The notes under the pieces were generated by a model. The model saw nothing but the letters and a program-made list of their open reading frames with translations, had not been told where the DNA came from and made no database searches. Shown here in pieces: positions 44,721 to 52,741 of a stretch of 64,000 nucleotides of DNA (its first letter is position 1; every line of letters begins with the position of its first letter). The DNA is taken from positions 22,204 to 86,203 of the forward strand of contig CAZUMW010000016.1 in assembly GCA_964621615.1 (NCBI GenBank). Reading direction: 5' to 3'. The DNA comes from CAZUMW01 sp964621615. GTDB lineage: Bacteria; Desulfobacterota; WTBG01; CAIYCZ01; CAIRTM01. The position numbers and the translations under genes were made by a program.

Positions 44721-46181
44721 TCAGCTTCGCGGTATGTAAAGATATCGTATCAGCGGCCAGCAGGGGCTTCCGGGGCGAATCCAGGGGACGGGCCGGTAAT
44801 TGCGTTCGATGTCTTCCTGAAACCCTGCAAACGGACGGTCAAGAGCAATGGCGCTGAATTGTTTCTCCCGGATAGCCGTGCGGATTTCATTGGTAAGCTG
44901 CTTTTTAACCGGGTCGGGCCTGCCGGTGAGAAAATCCTTGATGTAGCCGATATGAGCCGAGTTTTCTTTGCCGGCCATTACACACAGATAGCCGTAGGCA
45001 GGGGCGAACAGGCGGCCCTCTATGCTGGCTGCCAGGGAGACAACGCTCCTGCAGGCGCGGCGGTACTGCCCGGTGGGGAGCCATTCGGCGGGGTTGTAGG
45101 CCAGCATGTAGAACTGCACGATGCAGAGCGCCAAGGCCCCGATAGCCACAGCCCGCCATGCCGCGGAACGGGAGCGCGCTGCACGCCGCTGGATCTCATT
45201 GGCCCCCAGCGCCATTCCCATGGTCAGGCCGGCATAGGCGGTCATCAGGACATTTTTATATGCCTCTTCTTTAATCCTGCCAAGGCAGGCAATGCCCACC
45301 AGGGAGCCGATAATCAAAACATAGAAAACAAGTTCGCCCGCTGAGCGCCTGCGCAGGCACCCGGCACAATAGACCGCGGTGAGAGCGCACGCCGCCGGCA
45401 CGGCCATGAGGATTTCATCTGACCAGAAACGCCAGAAAACATCAGGCAGCAGCTTCTGGCGCGGCAAAACAAAGACATAGTAATAAAACCAGCCGTTGTG
45501 CATGACATCCAGAACCAGCATTGCCGCAGACGAGCACCCGGCGGCCGTGAGCGCGAACAGCGCTGCGCGGCGGCGGGGGCGGAACAAGGCAGCATACAGC
45601 CCAACCGGCAGAAGCATTGCCAGACCCGTCTGCTTGGTAAGAATGGTCAGGGCCATAAAAACCCCGGCAAGCACATAGGAAACAGCGCCGGCAGGGAATC
45701 GTATGAAATACACGCAGGCCATAAACAGAAAAAGAAACAGGGCGTCAACCCTGGCCATATCCATGTACGGCCCCCCGATCCGGTAGGTGGCAACATACAT
45801 AAACGCTGCAAGGGCGGCGGCAAAGCGGTTCCGTGTCTCCTTCAAAACAATTGTCAGAATGAGAAGGCCTGTCCCGATCGAGGCCAGGGCGGACACCAGG
45901 CGAAGCGGCGCAAACCCGAAGCCGATACATTGTGACAGAAGCGCGCTCACATAAAAATACAGCGGCGTGTACATTGCGGTGACAAACTCGATCGACGGCT
46001 TCACATACAGGGGCTCGCCTGAAAGAAGGCGGTGAACGTGGGTGTACATGCTGCCCTCCATCCACTCCAGGGCAAAGGGGAAGCGGATGTGAAGCCAGGC
46101 TGTTACCAGAAACGCTGCCGCAAAGGCAATTCCCGCCGCGATCAGAACCAGCTGCAAAAGCCGGTTAATGGTATTCAGCAT
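44721..46181 (-). CDS. GT39-like polytopic membrane glycosyltransferase
   Basis: 486 residues from the ATG at 46181 (GGGAGG five bases upstream). It has about ten helices; the first periplasmic loop shows ALEWMEGSMYTHVHRLLSGEPLY, with the acidic residue that sits at the catalytic position in GT39/ArnT-type enzymes, and MDMARVDALFLF later. Likely moves a sugar from a lipid carrier to an acceptor at the periplasmic face. The promoter at 46291-46318 drives it; acceptor unknown. Confidence 0.65.
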   Translation of the reverse strand: MLNTINRLLQLVLIAAGIAFAAAFLVTAWLHIRFPFALEWMEGSMYTHVHRLLSGEPLYVKPSIEFVTAMYTPLYFYVSALLSQCIGFGFAPLRLVSALASIGTGLLILTIVLKETRNRFAAALAAFMYVATYRIGGPYMDMARVDALFLFLFMACVYFIRFPAGAVSYVLAGVFMALTILTKQTGLAMLLPVGLYAALFRPRRRAALFALTAAGCSSAAMLVLDVMHNGWFYYYVFVLPRQKLLPDVFWRFWSDEILMAVPAACALTAVYCAGCLRRRSAGELVFYVLIIGSLVGIACLGRIKEEAYKNVLMTAYAGLTMGMALGANEIQRRAARSRSAAWRAVAIGALALCIVQFYMLAYNPAEWLPTGQYRRACRSVVSLAASIEGRLFAPAYGYLCVMAGKENSAHIGYIKDFLTGRPDPVKKQLTNEIRTAIREKQFSAIALDRPFAGFQEDIERNYRPVPWIRPGSPCWPLIRYLYIPRS

Positions 46182-46290
46182 AAGGCCTCCCTGTCGGGCT
46201 GTGCCGGAACAGATGCAGGTGCTTTCCGCAGCCGGCACGTTTCAGTGACGTGCTGATTGAGAAACCGGATCCATGGCGGATCAGACACCT

Positions 46291-46318
46291 ACTATACCAC
46301 CTGAGCATAAACTTGCAA
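46291..46318 (-). promoter_or_regulatory. promoter of the GT39-like gene
   Basis: Minus strand TTGCAA (46313-46318), 16-base spacer, TATAGT (46291-46296), about 100 bases before the start. Confidence 0.55.
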
Positions 46319-46628
46319 TAGGGCGGGGCGCTCTGTATGGTGAGGGGGTGCGCCGCCTGTCCCTAAGCAAGGCGGGGCACTGCTCAAAAAGCAATATATT
46401 CATTCATGAAGGTGTATGAATACAAGCATCCCGCAAACCGGCAGCAAAAGCCCTGGCACTGCTGGTGTAGAAAGATGAAGGATGGGACCACATCTTCATA
46501 TGTCATATCGAGGTCTGACGCTCGCCTCTCTCCTAACCCGGACAATCCGGAAAAGATCTGTGTTTGGGCAGTCAGCGAAGTCTTTTAAATCTGATCTTTT
46601 TTGCCACTAAATACAAAAAAGACACTGA

Positions 46629-46806
46629 GGGGGTCAGTTTTTCTCCGGGCTTTTTATGTGTTGTTGACGCGTCACGTAAACGGGATATGCACCCGGCAGC
46701 ATCATTGCACGCATGCGCCAACGGCTCGCGAGGGGCAGACAGCTTCAGAAAGGGGGTACGCATATTGAAACCAGACCGTACATGAGTCAAAAGCAGACCT
46801 GACCCC
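46629..46806. repeat. 178-bp repeat, copy 1 (REP/MITE-like)
   Basis: Bounded by GGGGTCAG and its complement CTGACCCC, the same form as the flanks of many REP-associated or transposase-related short elements. A second copy in the same orientation lies at 51360-51537; the two are the same length and differ at roughly 10-15% of positions by eye. One strand stays open as a short ORF (46572-46817, minus), which is not a good gene candidate. Confidence 0.75.
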
Positions 46807-46886
46807 ATTTTTGACATTTTTTTCTAACACAGCGTCCCCTTGAATTCACACTGTACAGCACATGTGTGCTAAAGGAGGGTAATTTA

Positions 46887-46999
46887 GGGGACGTTGTTGA
46901 ATAAGTTGAATTATTTACCGCTCAAGGCTTTTGTTTTACCGGTCATTTGACTCGAATATAGCCTTATCGCAGCTATTCAACTGATTTAACAACGTCTCC
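46887..46999. mobile_element. 113-bp inverted-repeat element (mini-IS/MITE)
   Basis: 25-bp terminal inverted repeats: the left begins GGGGACGTTGTTGAATAAG (46887) and the right, read inward on the other strand from 46999, is GGAGACGTTGTTAAATCAG; 22 of 25 positions match. No coding capacity. A target duplication is not clear at the ends. Confidence 0.65.
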
Positions 47000-47095
47000 T
47001 TTTATATGGCCGTAAATTGCTGATCCGAATGGTTCAAAAGGGTTGGTGCGATTATCGACAATCCAGGATGTAAGTTCCGGTTCAACGGCCGGCGC

Positions 47096-49411
47096 TCAGC
47101 TGAAGAAAAGCTCCCTCACTTGATCGATTACCGGCTTTCCGTCAAGCACGGCGTCCGGCGCCCTGCTGTGCAGCACCGCCGCTGCCTTTTTAGCGGCTCT
47201 ATCCCATATATCTTTACGTGCGGCTTCCCTTTCCTGAAGCACAATGATCGTAAGCGCAGTTGAAAGCACACGCAGCCTGTCATGATCGCTTTCCACCCCC
47301 TCAATGCGTGATGAAATCTCTTTCAGGTTATCCATGGATGTGTTTATGTAACTGCACAGCAACTCTGTCGGCTCAAACCAGCCTTCAGGGGTTTGTGCGA
47401 GCAGAAGCTCATACATCGGGGAAGAAGGAGACAATCTTTCTGATTCAAAGGCACTCTGCGAATCCGATACATCGCTCATACACGCAGGGCATTCCATAGC
47501 AAAGTCTGCTTCTTCGTTGCTCATGCTTTGTTCCTCATTCACCAGGAAAGAACAGGTATCCATATTTTCGGAAAATGTTTTGCCGGTTATTCCCTGGCTT
47601 ATATTCATGGGCGATGCAATATTACCATGCCATCCGCGGGTAAGCTCAATGGGTATTTGCCTGAACAGCGGCCGTTGCGTTGCTTTTCCGGTATCTGTCC
47701 GGGTCTCAACCGCCACAAAGGATGTTTCACTTGAAAGCAGCTGATAGCGTTTTGCAAGCTCGATTATTTTTTCCTTCCTTCGCACAGTGTTTCTTGCTTT
47801 TTGCCGGGAGCCGGCATCCGTGCCGGTTTCAAGATCCCTTACGGCATGTTTGGCCCACAGCAGGGGGATCATGTTTCCGGGGGAGGTTTCAGTTACCGGC
47901 GCAGAGAGTTGGATTTCGCTGCCGCCGCACATTCCTGTCAGCTCAACCTGCTGTGCAGGCGTGCCCGCTTCTATCAATCCGTAGAGGGTGAAGCTGTCTC
48001 CGCTGAAGAGGGGAGGGGGGTCAGCAGGTGACTGTTTGATTTTGGCCCCGTTCCAGTTAATCGTGATATCCTGTATGCAGGGGGCGTCAAAGCGGGAAAA
48101 CTGCCGCAGCACTTTTTCTTCCATATGTTCATCCGGGGAAACGAATTCAGCCATTCCGCCGCTTTCTGCTGCAAGGCCTTTAACCAGGCTCATGCTTGTT
48201 CCATAGCCGATGCCGAACGTAAATATGCGCGTAGCGTCCCGGTGGAGACGGGCAAGCGACACTGCCTCGTCTTCATTTGCTATTTGCCCGTCGGTTATCA
48301 GAAAAACATTTCTTACCCCCGCGGGCCGGGATTGTTCGGTAATAACCGAGCCAAGCGCCGGAACAAGCTCGGTGCCCCCCATATCTGCATCAATGCGGCG
48401 TATGTACGCAAGAGCTGATTCGAATGTGTTGTCACAATACTGCATGCTTTGGGACCACATCTGTGTAAAAGTGCTGCCGAACCGGATTATATTGAAATAA
48501 TCGCCCTGAGACATGGATCTGATGCACAGCTCAAGCACGCGCTTTGCTTTCTGTATGGACGTTCCGGACATCGACCCGGAGCAGTCAAGCATAAACACGA
48601 CTTCCTGGGGCCCTGCCTGCTTTTGGGCATCAAACTCCGGGTACAGGCGCATCATGATCGCCCTGTCGCCGTTTTCGTGCTGCTGGATGACCGCACGCGG
48701 AGCTTTCGGGGCGCGGTGGCGGATATCGAGTATAAAATCCCGGTCAAGGCAGGTTGTGCCGTGTGCAAGAGAAACCGACCAGCACTCATCTGTTCTGTCT
48801 ATGGTAATGTTGTGTGACGGCGATGAAATGCCTGATACGCTGCCCGCGTCATGAACAGCGACCTGCAGCGAGAGCCGGTAGGGCACATCCGTCTGTGCGG
48901 GCGGAGAAATAACGTCGGCCTTTACCGGGTCGTATCCCGGCGGGATATAGCGCGGCGAAACCGTTGCCGGAATGATAACATGGATCAGATCGTCGCTGAC
49001 CGGAAGCTCTGCAGCATAGCCTATGCAGACCTCTATTTCCTGGCCCGGCATGAGGTTGCCCACCGACGCAACAAAAATATCTTCCTGCTCCCGGTCGAGA
49101 AGAACTGCACCGCTGCCGTCTGCAATCGCCTCGTCATAGCGCTCAAATGCTTTTTCCCGCTCTTCAACAGATCCCCTGATAGTGCGATCGTCGGTTTTCG
49201 CCTCAAACCGGTATACTGCCGCGCCGTATTCCATCGGGAAACAGTACATCGCCTCTACCGGTGCCGATTCAGTGTTTTTGTACGTCTGCGTCAGCGTGAC
49301 TTCAGCTGCTGCGTCAAGAACCGCCACAGAAATAGTGATATCCTGCAGCGGAACCGGGCAGTGCTCCCCGGTGTACAGCCCGGCATGGTCAATACGGCTT
49401 GTCTCCAGCAT
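47096..49411 (-). CDS. VIT-VWA domain protein
   Basis: 771 residues from the ATG at 49411, which has GGGAGGG seven bases upstream; longer in-frame extensions to 49540 lack this. An N-terminal VIT domain (about 1-130, ETSRIDHAGLYTGEHCPVPL, VYRFEAKTDDRTIRGSVEER) is followed by a VWA domain with an intact MIDAS (FMLDCSGSMSGTSI, then GGTELVPAL and FLITDGQI) near residue 275, and a long C-terminal region with a conserved WAKHAVRDLE segment. It matches inter-alpha-trypsin-inhibitor-like proteins of bacteria, which are of unknown role; a metal-dependent protein-protein scaffold is likely. No signal peptide, so cytoplasmic. Confidence 0.88.
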   Translation of the reverse strand: MLETSRIDHAGLYTGEHCPVPLQDITISVAVLDAAAEVTLTQTYKNTESAPVEAMYCFPMEYGAAVYRFEAKTDDRTIRGSVEEREKAFERYDEAIADGSGAVLLDREQEDIFVASVGNLMPGQEIEVCIGYAAELPVSDDLIHVIIPATVSPRYIPPGYDPVKADVISPPAQTDVPYRLSLQVAVHDAGSVSGISSPSHNITIDRTDECWSVSLAHGTTCLDRDFILDIRHRAPKAPRAVIQQHENGDRAIMMRLYPEFDAQKQAGPQEVVFMLDCSGSMSGTSIQKAKRVLELCIRSMSQGDYFNIIRFGSTFTQMWSQSMQYCDNTFESALAYIRRIDADMGGTELVPALGSVITEQSRPAGVRNVFLITDGQIANEDEAVSLARLHRDATRIFTFGIGYGTSMSLVKGLAAESGGMAEFVSPDEHMEEKVLRQFSRFDAPCIQDITINWNGAKIKQSPADPPPLFSGDSFTLYGLIEAGTPAQQVELTGMCGGSEIQLSAPVTETSPGNMIPLLWAKHAVRDLETGTDAGSRQKARNTVRRKEKIIELAKRYQLLSSETSFVAVETRTDTGKATQRPLFRQIPIELTRGWHGNIASPMNISQGITGKTFSENMDTCSFLVNEEQSMSNEEADFAMECPACMSDVSDSQSAFESERLSPSSPMYELLLAQTPEGWFEPTELLCSYINTSMDNLKEISSRIEGVESDHDRLRVLSTALTIIVLQEREAARKDIWDRAAKKAAAVLHSRAPDAVLDGKPVIDQVRELFFS

Positions 49412-49422
49412 GATGCCCTCCC

Positions 49423-49842
49423 TCATGTTTTTTGTGTTTTTGACAGAATACAGGCTTCTATTTCTTTTATATCCGTATCGCTGAGAGCCCCTTCCCGGAA
49501 GGAGAATGCAACGCCGTGTCCGAAGTGAAGCGTTATCCACCGGTCTGCAGTAATGTGCGGTACGGCGGGGGGGGCATCCTGAAGGGAATGGATTTGCCGT
49601 TCGGGCTCTTCTGCGCTTTTAAGCAGCGATTTGATTTTTTCAAGCGGAACGCCCTGCTTCTGCCATGCCTGTATTTTCTCGATCAGCCTGAGATGCTCAT
49701 CCGTATAGTAGTGCCCTCTGCCCGCCCCCTCGGGTTTTGGAATCAGCTCCCGCTGGACATAGTAGCGTATGGCCCGGCGGCTAAGGCCGGTGAGCTTTGC
49801 CAGGGTTTCAATGTTGTAGTATGGAGCGTTGTCATTTATCAT
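49423..49842 (-). CDS. MerR-family transcriptional regulator
   Basis: 139 residues from the ATG at 49842. The N-terminus (YYNIETLAKLTGLSRRAIRYYVQRELIPKPEGAGRGHYYT) is a MerR winged helix with the usual R-x2-Y-Y recognition helix. A coiled linker (IEKIQAWQKQGVPLEKIKSLL) leads to a short effector domain (~40 residues) with no Cys, so metals are unlikely as ligand. It lies 11 bases upstream of the VIT-VWA gene, so it probably controls that gene and itself through the promoter at 49848-49878. Confidence 0.85.
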   Translation of the reverse strand: MINDNAPYYNIETLAKLTGLSRRAIRYYVQRELIPKPEGAGRGHYYTDEHLRLIEKIQAWQKQGVPLEKIKSLLKSAEEPERQIHSLQDAPPAVPHITADRWITLHFGHGVAFSFREGALSDTDIKEIEACILSKTQKT

Positions 49843-49847
49843 AACAC

Positions 49848-49878
49848 CTAATATGACATCAAATGCGACACTTGTCAA
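49848..49878 (-). promoter_or_regulatory. MerR-type promoter (19-bp spacer) for the MerR and VIT-VWA genes
   Basis: Minus strand TTGACA (49873-49878), 19-base spacer, TATTAG (49848-49853). The spacer carries the dyad TGACA-N14-TGTCA (49854-49877). A 19-bp spacer is the hallmark of promoters that MerR proteins bend. The predicted start point (about 49841-49842) falls on the A of the ATG, making the transcript nearly leaderless. Confidence 0.65.
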
Positions 49879-49967
49879 GCCCTGTTTTTTAAAAAAATGT
49901 AAAATAATGTTCTCAGCTGCAGTGTCCCGGGGTGTATTTTTTCTTCTGTTGTGCCGATAGGTACACT

Positions 49968-51353
49968 ATGACAACACATACGGCAGCCCGATATACCCTC
50001 AGAGCAGACCCGCAGTCAGGCGGGTGCCTGGAGCTCACATGGTGCCCGGCGGAATCCGGCTCCGCACGCAGGTTCCGGCTGCTCTCCTGGGATCGCGGTC
50101 TGGCAGCTGAGGTGTATACGGAAAATGAAGGATGGGTTCGGACGGATGAAGACCCGGGAGTGCCGATTCTGCCGGCTGCTGACGACCGGGTGGTGCATAT
50201 GGAAAGCGGATTTCTGCAGCCCGCCGCTGCATCCGCTGATGCACAGAATCTGAAAGATTTTATTTCCCGCATTCCGCAGCCGATTGCACAGCGTGCCGGC
50301 AGCTTTGTGTGGCTGCAGATTTCAGTGCTTCAGTTTTTCCAACGCTCACCGGAGGCGGCCGAGCTTGCGCAGTCAAATCCTGCCCTGTTTATGCTTCTGG
50401 TTGACCGCCTGTATGCAGTCGGCATACCGAAAACAGGCTGGCCTGCCTATGCCCGGAAAAAGCGGACCGACATTCTGCAGTTTGCCGCAGGCCGCAGCAG
50501 CCGGCGCTTGGTGAATTTTCTGAGCCGGGTGACGATCCGGTATTACCGGAAATTACACCTGACACCGCTTCGCCGCTGCATCGATCATGATGTGCTGGTG
50601 GACAGCCTGCAGCAGGTAAAAGCCATTCCCGGTGATGTGATTTTGTGTGTGGACCGGGTTTCTGAGGCGGTTATCAGGATGCCGCTGTTTGCCCGCACCT
50701 GTGAATCGTTTCAGGAAAATCCATTCACAGCAAAGCGCAGGCTGCTGAGAGCGGTTAGCCATGATGCGCTGTGCCGGCAGCACGCAGCCGGCATGGGGAT
50801 AACAGATTGTGAACAGCGGCTCCGGGGATGTAAAACATGTGAGCAGATACAAAAAATTTACGAGCGGATGCAGGAAAAGATCCGGCTTGCCGATAACTGC
50901 TGCATGATGGCCGAGCTGCGCGGCGAGCCCGCCCCCGATAAAAAGCAGCTGTGTGCCATGTCCTGGAAACAGCTTCGGGCCCTGCACGATCGGCTGAGCC
51001 CGCCGCCGGTTAACGTGCCCTGTGATGCTGATTCGCTCATCAAACAGTACGGCCCTGATTTCCCTGAGCCGCCTCTTCCCGGCAGCAGATACATACGGCC
51101 CATCACCACCGTTAAGGGGCTGTTTGCCGAAAGCGAGCAGATGTGCAACTGCGTGTGGTGCTACTGCAGGCGGATTATGAGCGGTAAGGTATATATCTAT
51201 TCTGTCCGCTATCCTGAGCGGGCAACGGTTGAAATTATTATTGAAAAAAACTCCTTACGGCTGGGGGATGTGAAGGCCCGCAGCAACAGAAAGCCGTCTC
51301 CGGGCGTAATGGCCGTTGTGCGGGAATGGTTTGCGCCGAACCAGGGCTGCTGA
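49968..51353 (+). CDS. PcfJ-like domain protein
   Basis: 461 residues from the ATG at 49968 (TAGGT upstream). The C-terminal ~100 residues (LFAESEQMCNCVWCYCRRIMSGKVYIYSV, ATVEIIIEKNSLRLG, then VMAVVREWF) match the PcfJ family, found on conjugative plasmids and in many genomes, with no known activity. The N-terminal ~350 residues form a long alpha-helical region ('FFQRSPEAAELAQSNPALFMLL..') with no clear family. It ends 6 bases before the second 178-bp repeat and faces away from the MerR/VIT-VWA pair. Confidence 0.7.
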   Translation: MTTHTAARYTLRADPQSGGCLELTWCPAESGSARRFRLLSWDRGLAAEVYTENEGWVRTDEDPGVPILPAADDRVVHMESGFLQPAAASADAQNLKDFISRIPQPIAQRAGSFVWLQISVLQFFQRSPEAAELAQSNPALFMLLVDRLYAVGIPKTGWPAYARKKRTDILQFAAGRSSRRLVNFLSRVTIRYYRKLHLTPLRRCIDHDVLVDSLQQVKAIPGDVILCVDRVSEAVIRMPLFARTCESFQENPFTAKRRLLRAVSHDALCRQHAAGMGITDCEQRLRGCKTCEQIQKIYERMQEKIRLADNCCMMAELRGEPAPDKKQLCAMSWKQLRALHDRLSPPPVNVPCDADSLIKQYGPDFPEPPLPGSRYIRPITTVKGLFAESEQMCNCVWCYCRRIMSGKVYIYSVRYPERATVEIIIEKNSLRLGDVKARSNRKPSPGVMAVVREWFAPNQGC

Positions 51354-51359
51354 CAATAA

Positions 51360-51537
51360 GGGGAGCAGTTTTTCTCTTGGCTCTTTAAGTTTTGTTGAAG
51401 CGTCACATAAACGGGATATACACCCGGCAGTATCTTTGCACGAATGCGCCAAGAGTTCGCGAGAGGCAGACAGCTGCAAAAAGGGGGTACGCATATTGAA
51501 ACCAGACTGCACATGAGTCAAAAGCAGACCTGACCCC
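51360..51537. repeat. 178-bp repeat, copy 2
   Basis: Same length and orientation as 46629-46806, with the right end ACCTGACCCC identical; the left end is GGGGAGCAG instead of GGGGTCAG. It lies directly after the PcfJ stop and its right end forms the break point of the truncated NTPase gene. Confidence 0.75.
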
Positions 51538-51776
51538 ATTTTTTCCTTCAAAATCTCAGCTTGATTTTGCATTTCGCGAGTCTTACCACTACCCGGTTCT
51601 CCTAAAATTACCACCACTCGAATTTTATATAAATCTTCCCAGTCAAGCAGTGCGTCCACGCCCAGAAACCCTGCTGTATAACTCCGAAGGTAAGAATCTT
51701 CAGTTGGATCAAGCTTAGTGACATCGCAAAAGCATCTGTCTAAATCAATAAATGTATTAAAATCCAGCTTTGCCAT
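51538..51776 (-). pseudogene. truncated P-loop NTPase (NACHT/AAA-like), 3' end replaced by repeat
   Basis: Starts MAKLDFNTFIDLDRCF and keeps a Walker A (VVVILGEPGSGKTREMQNQA) at about residues 54-73, then loses its frame to the 178-bp repeat at 51538. The N-terminus is the pre-Walker region of NACHT/AAA ATPases common in defence genes; the rest of a probably 800-1500-residue protein is missing. The frame runs on through the repeat to 51255, giving a nonsense tail. It lies 18 bases after the M78 gene and seems the last gene of the defence operon. Confidence 0.65.
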
Positions 51777-51794
51777 TTTTGATCACAAAATTTA

Positions 51795-52679
51795 TTATCT
51801 GCTGTTTGGTACAGGCATGTCGTATTTGGTGTGAGCTGTTAATCCGAGTAGCGATTCTACCTGACCCGAAGCACGCATAATCTGGTAGACGTCAATATTA
51901 TCAACCGTTGTGTTTGCGGTGACATGATTTTGAAGATATGTTTCAGATTTTGATTTCACACCGTTCCGAGCACATACAAGATATGAAACCGATTCAGCTT
52001 CCAATTCTTGCTGACCATACTCGAGAAATGGGCGCTGTGGCACATTGAGTTTTTTGTCTGGTCCAAGATGACCGAGAAAAAGATGGCCTAATTCGTGAGC
52101 AAGTGTGGTGAATTGCACAGCAACTGTATGATTGCGGTTAATGTGAATGCGATATTGTGTTGCTTCTTTATTGTTAACAGCACGCTTAACAACTCGTATT
52201 AATCCTGCATTTTTATCACCCGCATCGACAGGATAATATTCGACATTCTTTCCAGCCAATAATTTCTTAAAGGTTTCTAGGCTCTGCTCCTCTATACTGC
52301 CGTAAGCAAAAAAAGACGCCACATCATCTGGTAATGGATCTCCCTCAGTGTCCATTACATCATATACAAGCGCTACGGGTCCAAATGGCCAAAGTATTAA
52401 AAGCGGGCGCGCCCCTTCTTTCGGTTTACGCCCAAAACGCTCACGCCAATCACGAGCTGACGCTGCATAGCTAAGGCCCGGCTTTTGCACTTGCAGCAGC
52501 ATGGCGTTAAAAGGAGCAAAATTACGCAGTTTAACTACAAACTCAAGCAGTTCCTTATAGTCCTTGCTACTGGTATATAAGCGTGAATCAATAATCAGCT
52601 GATCCAGCAATGACCGCGTGGTTTCCGGATCAAACAGGCTAAGCTGTTCACTTACACCCTTTGTAGTGCCTTCTTTCAT
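51795..52679 (-). CDS. ArdC-like/M78 (ImmA-IrrE) family metallopeptidase
   Basis: 294 residues from the ATG at 52679 (a GTG at 52691 is the alternative; no clear ribosome site for either). The N-terminal ~110 residues (LVEFVVKLRNFAPFNAMLL, ARDWRERFGRKPKEG) resemble the ssDNA-binding domain of ArdC anti-restriction proteins; the C-terminal domain has the zinc motif TLAHELGHLFLGH with the third ligand in QELEAESVSYL. Such fusions occur both as anti-restriction factors and as ImmA-like proteases that cleave regulators. It lies in an operon between a UvrD-like helicase and a truncated NTPase. Confidence 0.8.
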   Translation of the reverse strand: MKEGTTKGVSEQLSLFDPETTRSLLDQLIIDSRLYTSSKDYKELLEFVVKLRNFAPFNAMLLQVQKPGLSYAASARDWRERFGRKPKEGARPLLILWPFGPVALVYDVMDTEGDPLPDDVASFFAYGSIEEQSLETFKKLLAGKNVEYYPVDAGDKNAGLIRVVKRAVNNKEATQYRIHINRNHTVAVQFTTLAHELGHLFLGHLGPDKKLNVPQRPFLEYGQQELEAESVSYLVCARNGVKSKSETYLQNHVTANTTVDNIDVYQIMRASGQVESLLGLTAHTKYDMPVPNSR

Positions 52680-52741
52680 TACCTTGCACACCCCGGAGAA
52701 AGCTTAAAAGGAGAGAAAATAATTAAAAATATTGCAAAAAC

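Larger units (their letters stand above)
46319..47095. other. repeat-rich intergenic region without a supported gene
   Basis: This stretch holds the first 178-bp repeat (46629-46806), the 113-bp inverted-repeat element (46887-46999), a 7-bp hairpin TATTCAT/ATGAATA (46397-46422) and a 14-bp palindrome around 46855-46870. A 60-codon ORF at 46406-46588 has no good ribosome site, no recognised similarity and odd composition; I do not annotate it. Confidence 0.6.

Noticed and set aside
46406..46588. 60-codon ORF on the plus strand in the repeat-rich gap
   Set aside because: No ribosome site and no family resemblance; it overlaps a hairpin.
51255..51776. 173-codon minus-strand ORF spanning the NTPase start and the 178-bp repeat
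   Set aside because: Only the first ~80 residues are NTPase; the rest is read through the repeat and the antisense of the PcfJ gene.
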